Below, one piece after another: positions 52,455-56,942 of a stretch of 56,942 bases of DNA. The stretch covers positions 1-56,942 of the forward strand of contig CAKPQL010000008.1 in assembly GCA_934178555.1 (NCBI GenBank), in the 5' to 3' direction. The notes under the pieces were generated by a model. The model saw only the letters and a program-made list of their open reading frames with translations. It was not told the DNA's origin and ran no database searches. The DNA comes from an uncultured Clostridia bacterium. Lineage in GTDB: Bacteria; Bacillota; Clostridia; TANB77; CAG-508. The position numbers were made by a program, and so were the translations under genes. Position 1 is the stretch's first letter. Each line of letters opens with the position of its first letter.

Positions 52455-54257
52455 ATGAAAAATAGTTTAAAAACTTTAGCGATGTGGCTAATTATAGGAA
52501 TAATATTTATAGTGCTAATAACATCTATATTGGATAATGCCGATACTAAAATGACATATTCTGAATTGATGACTAAGATAGAAACAGGCGAAGTAAAAAA
52601 TGTAGAAATTGCAGCTGATGGAACTAAAGCATATGTAACATTAAAGGGAACTACAACGGAAAAAGAAGTTATTATACCAAGCTTAGATAGCTTTATGGAT
52701 AATATTAACAAACATCTTGTTTCTGGAAGTATAACACTAGAAGAAAAATCAGAGTCAATAATAATGACTGTAATTGGTCTAATTTCTCCATTTGGAATAC
52801 TAATAATATTCCTATTATTCTTAATGTTATTTATGAATGGAAATTCACAAGGTGGAAACAAGACAATGGCTTTTGGAAAGAGCAAAGCTAGAATGATGGG
52901 AATAGGAGAGAAAAATCGAATTACATTTGATGATGTTGCTGGAGTAGATGAAGAAAAAGAAGAATTACAAGAAATAGTGGAATTTTTAAAAGCTCCTAAA
53001 AAATTTACAGATATGGGAGCAAGAATACCAAAGGGTGTTTTATTAGTAGGACCTCCAGGAACAGGTAAAACACTTTTAGCAAGAGCTGTAGCAGGAGAAG
53101 CTGGAGTACCATTCTTTATAATAAGTGGTTCAGATTTTGTTGAAATGTTTGTCGGAGTTGGAGCATCAAGAGTAAGAGATTTGTTTGAGCAAGCAAAGAA
53201 AAATGCACCATGTATAATATTTATAGATGAAATCGATGCTGTTGGACGTCAAAGAGGTGCTGGACTTGGTGGAGGACATGATGAAAGAGAGCAAACTTTA
53301 AACCAATTATTAGTTGAGATGGATGGATTTGGAACTAACGAGGGAGTTATTGTGTTGGCTGCAACCAATAGACCAGACGTACTAGATAAAGCATTACTAA
53401 GACCAGGAAGATTTGATAGACAAATAGTAGTATCAGCACCAGATGTAAGAGCAAGAGAACAAATATTAGAAGTTCATGCTAGAAAGAAAAGAATGGGCGA
53501 AGATGTAGATTTAAAAACAATAGCAAGAAATACATCAGGATTTGCAGGAGCAGATTTGGAAAACGTACTAAATGAGGCAGCTTTACTTGCTGCAAGAAGA
53601 AATAAAGATGTTATAAATATGGAAGAAATAGAAGATGCAATGATAAAAGTTACAATGGGACCAGAAAAGAAAACGAGAGTAAGAAGCGAAAAAGAAAACA
53701 AACTAGTTGCATATCATGAAGCAGGTCATGCAGTAGTAAGTAGATTTTTACCATCACAAGATACTATACATCAAATATCTATTGTACCAAGAGGAATGGC
53801 TGGAGGATATACTATGTATAGACCAACAGAAGATAAATCTTTTATGTCAAAATCAGAAATGGAAGAAACGATAGTATCTTTATTAGGAGGAAGAGTTGCA
53901 GAACAATTAATATTGAGTGATATTTCAACAGGTGCAAGTAATGATATAGAAAGAGCTTCAAAAATTGCAAGAGAGATGGTTACAAAATATGGAATGAGTG
54001 ATAGAGTTGGTGCAATTATGTTTGGATCTGGTCAAGAAGAAGTATTCCTAGGAAGAGATTTCGCTCAAACTAAAAACTATAGTGAAGAAACAGCAGCGAT
54101 AATAGATGAAGAGGTTAAAAAGATAATAGATAAGGCTTATAAAACTGCAGAAGTAATACTAAGTGGTAATATAGATAAATTACATGCAGTTGCAACAAGA
54201 CTTTTGGAAAAAGAAAAAATTGATGGAGAAGAGTTTGACGAGATATTTAAAAATTAA
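52455..54257 (+). CDS. ftsH: ATP-dependent zinc metalloprotease FtsH
   Basis: Membrane-bound AAA+ protease that degrades misfolded and short-lived proteins. 600 residues. Two membrane helices (about 9-26 and 96-117), AAA domain with Walker A GPPGTGKT (about 199-206), Walker B IIFIDEIDAVG, SRH region (ATNRPDVLDKALLRPGRFDR), and the zinc site HEAGH (421-425) with a downstream Asp (SNDIERA). RBS AGGAGG. It follows tilS as in other Firmicutes, though hpt is missing between them. Confidence 0.97.
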   Translation: MKNSLKTLAMWLIIGIIFIVLITSILDNADTKMTYSELMTKIETGEVKNVEIAADGTKAYVTLKGTTTEKEVIIPSLDSFMDNINKHLVSGSITLEEKSESIIMTVIGLISPFGILIIFLLFLMLFMNGNSQGGNKTMAFGKSKARMMGIGEKNRITFDDVAGVDEEKEELQEIVEFLKAPKKFTDMGARIPKGVLLVGPPGTGKTLLARAVAGEAGVPFFIISGSDFVEMFVGVGASRVRDLFEQAKKNAPCIIFIDEIDAVGRQRGAGLGGGHDEREQTLNQLLVEMDGFGTNEGVIVLAATNRPDVLDKALLRPGRFDRQIVVSAPDVRAREQILEVHARKKRMGEDVDLKTIARNTSGFAGADLENVLNEAALLAARRNKDVINMEEIEDAMIKVTMGPEKKTRVRSEKENKLVAYHEAGHAVVSRFLPSQDTIHQISIVPRGMAGGYTMYRPTEDKSFMSKSEMEETIVSLLGGRVAEQLILSDISTGASNDIERASKIAREMVTKYGMSDRVGAIMFGSGQEEVFLGRDFAQTKNYSEETAAIIDEEVKKIIDKAYKTAEVILSGNIDKLHAVATRLLEKEKIDGEEFDEIFKN

Positions 54258-54261
54258 CATA

Positions 54262-54300
54262 CAAAAAAAGAACGCAAGACTGCGTTCTTTTTTTGTATGT
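54262..54300 (+). terminator. terminator after ftsH
   Basis: CAAAAAAAGAACGCA, loop AGAC, TGCGTTCTTTTTTTG. Confidence 0.92.
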
Positions 54301-54338
54301 ATTAAATAAAAAATAATCTAAAAAAGGAAAAATAGGGA

Positions 54339-54367
54339 TTGTTTTTATTTTTTTAATCCTATATAAT
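54339..54367 (+). promoter_or_regulatory. promoter of prs
   Basis: TTGTTT, 17-bp spacer, TATAAT. Confidence 0.6.
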
Positions 54368-54408
54368 GAGCATATTGAGAATATAATATATATTTTTTGG
54401 GGGGAATT

Positions 54409-55347
54409 ATGGAAAATATAAAAATTTTTGCATGTAAATCAGCAGAGGATTTTACAAAAGAAATTTGTGAATACTTGAATTTACCATTAGGAAAAATTGA
54501 TTCGTTCAAATTTAAAAACGACAACAATTTTGTACAAATAAAAGAAACAGTTAGAGAACAAGATGTATACATTATTCAAACAGTAGAACCACCAATTAAT
54601 GAAAGAATAATGGAATTATTAATAACTATAGATGCTGCAAAAAGGGCATCTGCCAAAAGAGTGAATGTGGTGTTACCATATTTTCCATATTCAAGATCAG
54701 ATAAAAAAGATCAACCAAGAATACCTGTAACAGCAAAACTTATGGCATCATTGTTAGAAGCTGCAGGAGCAAATAGAGTGATAACATGCGATTTGCATAA
54801 CCCAGCAATACAAGCATATTTTAATATTAACTGTGATAGGTTAACAGCACAAAATTTACTACAAACATATTTTAAAAGTAAAAATATAGAGAATATGGTT
54901 ATTGTTGCAACAGATGCTGGAAGCTCAAAAAAGGCATATAAGTATGCAGAATATTTTAACTGCCCAATAGCTATGATAGATAAAAGAAGAGAAGGAAATG
55001 ATGACAGGGCAATTGCTTCAACTATAATTGGTGATGTAAAAGAAAAAAATGCAATTGTATTTGATGATGAGGTTGATACAGCAGGCTCTATAACAGAAAC
55101 AGCAAATTTACTAGAAAAATTTGGAGCTAAAACAATATATGCAGGATGTACACATGGAGTATTATCTGGACCAGCGATAGAAAGAATTCAAAAATCAGCA
55201 ATATCAGAGTTGGTTGTTACAAATACTATACCATTGACACCTGAAAAAAGAATAGACAAAATAACGGTTTTATCAATAGCAGGATTATTTGCTGAAGCTA
55301 TAAAGAGAATTAATGAAGCTAAGCCATTAGGAGATATGTTTAAATAA
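54409..55347 (+). CDS. prs: ribose-phosphate pyrophosphokinase (variant)
   Basis: Makes PRPP from ribose 5-phosphate and ATP for nucleotide, His and Trp synthesis. 312 residues. Family landmarks: PYFPYSRSDKKDQPRIPVTAKLMA, ITCDLHNPAIQAYF, MIDKRREG (catalytic loop) and the PRPP-binding FDDEVDTAGS. Several positions differ from the common class I enzyme: VATDAGSSKKA in place of the usual PD.GG..RA, and DDEVDTAGS in place of DD.IDTAGT; the N-terminus is also unusual. It may be a divergent but active enzyme. ATG 54409 after GGGGGG. Confidence 0.87.
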   Translation: MENIKIFACKSAEDFTKEICEYLNLPLGKIDSFKFKNDNNFVQIKETVREQDVYIIQTVEPPINERIMELLITIDAAKRASAKRVNVVLPYFPYSRSDKKDQPRIPVTAKLMASLLEAAGANRVITCDLHNPAIQAYFNINCDRLTAQNLLQTYFKSKNIENMVIVATDAGSSKKAYKYAEYFNCPIAMIDKRREGNDDRAIASTIIGDVKEKNAIVFDDEVDTAGSITETANLLEKFGAKTIYAGCTHGVLSGPAIERIQKSAISELVVTNTIPLTPEKRIDKITVLSIAGLFAEAIKRINEAKPLGDMFK

Positions 55348-55459
55348 GGTATTGACATTTAAGGCTCGGATAAGGTATAATAACAAAGTCAAAAAAATAG
55401 AAGATTAAAAAAAGATAATCCCACAGTATGAGTTGGTACTTTGGAAGGAGGGGAATTAA

Positions 55460-55630
55460 ATGTCAGAGGTAAAAGTTAATAATGGAAATATAGAAGATGC
55501 TTTAAAAAGATTTAAAAGGCAATGTGCTAGAAATGGTGTTTTACAAGAGGTTAGAAAAAGAGAACATTATGAAAAGCCAAGTGTTAGAAGAAAGAAAAAA
55601 TCAGAAGCAGCTAGAAAAAGAAAATTCTAA
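55460..55630 (+). CDS. rpsU: 30S ribosomal protein S21
   Basis: 56 residues, full length. Helps base-pairing of mRNA with 16S rRNA. Sequence landmarks: EVKVNNGNIEDALKRFKRQC, REHYEKPSVRRKKKSEAARK. RBS GGAAGGAGGGG, 7 nt from ATG. The S21-yqeY order is typical of Firmicutes. Confidence 0.96.
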   Translation: MSEVKVNNGNIEDALKRFKRQCARNGVLQEVRKREHYEKPSVRRKKKSEAARKRKF

Positions 55631-55653
55631 AATGAAAATTTGTAATTAGAGTA

Positions 55654-55675
55654 GGGGCGCGTTTAAACGTGCCCT
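55654..55675 (+). terminator. GC-rich hairpin after rpsU
   Basis: GGGCGCG(TTTAAA)CGTGCCC with one G-U pair, but no T-run follows. It may only separate rpsU from yqeY in part. Confidence 0.45.
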
Positions 55676-55738
55676 AAAATAATATAATGAAGTGTATACA
55701 GGTTACTACATTTCTACATTTTAAGAGGAGGTACTATT

Positions 55739-56185
55739 ATGTTAAAAGAAAAGTTAATGGAAGACTTAAAAAATTGTATGAAAGAGAAAAAAGAATTAAG
55801 AAAAAATGTAATTCAAATGATTAGAGCAGCAATATTGCAAATAGAAAAGGATAAACAAATAGAATTGAACGATGAACAAATAATAGAGATAATTGCAAAA
55901 GAATCAAAAAAAAGAAAGGATTCATTAGCAGATTATGAGAAGAGCGGAAGGCAAGATTTAATAGATGGCATAAAGGAAGAAATTGAAATAATAAACGAGT
56001 ATCTACCAAAACAATTATCAAAAGAAGAATTAACACCAATTATAAAAGAAATAATAAATGAAACAGCTGCTACAAGTGTAAAGGATATGGGTAAAGTAAT
56101 GAAAGCTGCAAAAGAAAAAATAGGAGCAGCTGCTGATGGAAAAACAATCAATGAGGTAGTAAAGGAATTATTAGATATCCACTAA
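55739..56185 (+). CDS. yqeY: GatB/YqeY domain-containing protein
   Basis: 148 residues, full length. Helical N-terminal part (LMEDLKNCMKEKKELRKNVIQMIRAAI) and the C-terminal domain found also at the end of GatB (MGKVMKAAKEKIGAAADGKTINEVVKELL). It may bind tRNA; exact role unknown. RBS AGAGGAGG. Its last 15 bases overlap the 3' end of the convergent minus-strand gene. Confidence 0.95.
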   Translation: MLKEKLMEDLKNCMKEKKELRKNVIQMIRAAILQIEKDKQIELNDEQIIEIIAKESKKRKDSLADYEKSGRQDLIDGIKEEIEIINEYLPKQLSKEELTPIIKEIINETAATSVKDMGKVMKAAKEKIGAAADGKTINEVVKELLDIH

Positions 56186-56404
56186 TATAATATCATCTCC
56201 AATACATTTTATATTTTGCCAGGGAATAACGATATCGTTATTCCCTGAAAACATTCCTAGGAATCTTGTAGTGCCTGGTACGATGATAGAAGTAATCAAT
56301 CCGTCTTCCAAATTAGCGGTAACATCTTGAACAAAACCTAAGCGCCTACCATCTTTTATACTTACTACTTCTTTATGCTTAAAATCTAATCCTCGAGATT
56401 TCAT
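56171..56404 (-). CDS. ylmC: YlmC/YmxH family PRC-barrel sporulation protein
   Basis: 77 residues. PRC-barrel pattern typical of the YlmC/YmxH family: KHKEVVSIKDGRRLGFVQDV, then a GLITSIIVPG strand pair and IPWQNIKCIGDDIILVD. Start: ATG at 56404 on the minus strand, 6 nt after GGAGGAT; an upstream in-frame ATG lacks an RBS. Homologues are found in spore formers, often near sporulation genes; function unclear. It converges on yqeY with a 15-nt overlap and no terminator between. Confidence 0.9.
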   Translation of the reverse strand: MKSRGLDFKHKEVVSIKDGRRLGFVQDVTANLEDGLITSIIVPGTTRFLGMFSGNNDIVIPWQNIKCIGDDIILVDI

Positions 56405-56533
56405 ATAGATATCCTCCACTAAACAAATATAATAATACATATATATTCAAAAAGGATAATATGATTACAATATGTTATACAATTAATTGTAAAAGAAATT
56501 AAAATAATACCATAAATTACTAGTGGAAAATCA

Positions 56534-56562
56534 TTGACTTTTGAAAGAAAAAATGTTATTAT
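56534..56562 (+). promoter_or_regulatory. tandem rRNA-operon promoter P1
   Basis: TTGACT, 17-bp spacer, TATTAT. Confidence 0.6.
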
Positions 56563-56625
56563 ATAGCAGTACATAAAAGCTTGAACAAGTGATAAAAAAT
56601 ATTTTAAATAATTTTAAAAAAAGTA

Positions 56626-56654
56626 TTGACAGATATAATAAATGATGTTAAAAT
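56626..56654 (+). promoter_or_regulatory. tandem rRNA-operon promoter P2
   Basis: TTGACA, 17-bp spacer, TAAAAT. Confidence 0.7.
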
Positions 56655-56803
56655 AAATATCACTTGAGACACAAATGAAAATATATTTTATAATTTAAGT
56701 TAGTAATATATTGATAGGTAAAACGCGAAAAATAAACAGCCATTGGTTACTAATTTTTATTTTGCACTAAAAAGCAAAATATTTAAAAAAATTAAAAAAT
56801 ATG

Positions 56804-56832
56804 TTGACAAATGTAAAAGCAAGTAGTATAAT
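56804..56832 (+). promoter_or_regulatory. tandem rRNA-operon promoter P3
   Basis: Exact consensus TTGACA, 17-bp spacer, TATAAT; an A/T-rich UP-like stretch precedes it. Confidence 0.85.
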
Positions 56833-56839
56833 TAAAAAG

Positions 56840-56942
56840 TTCCGTTCCTAAGAGAACAGAATGTAAAAAAAGTACATTGAAAAGTAAACAATAAATCCTT
56901 TAAGAGACCAAGCGGTAATACAAAGTATTGCCAAATAATTTA
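56840..56942 (+). other. probable rRNA operon leader, cut by window end
   Basis: After three stacked promoters there is no ORF or RBS. The segment ACATTGAAAAGTAAACA resembles the leaders of clostridial rrn operons, and a perfect 8-bp hairpin (GGTAATAC AAA GTATTGCC, 56914-56932) follows. The 16S gene itself is not in the window, so this is inference. Confidence 0.6.

Overview
The window is AT-rich DNA (coding and non-coding alike, with AGA as the usual Arg codon) from a spore-forming member of the Clostridia. The evidence is a spoIIGA-sigE-sigG cluster, SpoIIID, a Spo0E-like protein, YlmC, a threonyl T-box, a dcw remnant (murA, ftsQ, two DUF881 genes, sbp, ftsA, ftsZ) and a sortase-type surface protein. 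Nearly every gene is on the + strand. Species cannot be fixed from this sequence; an uncultured gut Clostridia lineage is the best guess.

Layout. 1-4841: two related surface proteins (GLUG-repeat, 5' truncated; and DUF285-repeat) with a short GC-rich palindromic repeat both between and inside the genes. 4918-7117: T-box and thrS. 7314-12054: D,D-carboxypeptidase, c-di-AMP phosphodiesterase GdpP, murA. 12135-17669: division genes ftsQ to ftsZ. 17743-20437: spoIIGA, sigE, sigG. 20534-24349: two M16 peptidases, lgt, Spo0E-like. 24370-42436: an about 18-kb type IV secretion-like operon (three VirB2-like pilins, PrgI, TraC-like protein, VirB4, three VirB6/TrbL-type proteins, wall hydrolases, accessory proteins) with no relaxase, coupling protein or integrase in view. 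42576-47952: an SH3-CAP protein and a large thioester/isopeptide-type adhesin with an IPKTG signal. 48037-56404: guaD, spoIIID, zinc ribbon (-), rplI, dnaB, tilS, ftsH, prs, rpsU, yqeY, ylmC (-). 56534-56942: three tandem consensus promoters and a leader typical of an rRNA operon, cut off before 16S.

Main observation. Reading every gene by eye (about 17,000 codons), I find the codon CGG in the zero frame only four times: in gdpP (10549), sigE (19398), a trbL-type gene (36343) and the CAP gene (43197). At each one the zero frame loses the protein family and soon stops, while skipping the single C and reading GGA (Gly) restores the exact conserved sequence through to the proper C-terminus. CGA, CGC and CGT are used normally. 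This suggests that CGG has no ordinary Arg meaning here and that CGGA is either read as a four-base glycine codon or provokes +1 frameshifting. I know of no described system of this kind. Systematic sequencing error is the main alternative.

Second theme. The ribosome-binding sites of sigG and spoIIID each lie in the 3' arm of a hairpin whose 5' arm overlaps a good sigma-F or sigma-E promoter match. Read-through mRNA would hide the site, while mRNA started at the developmental promoter would not.
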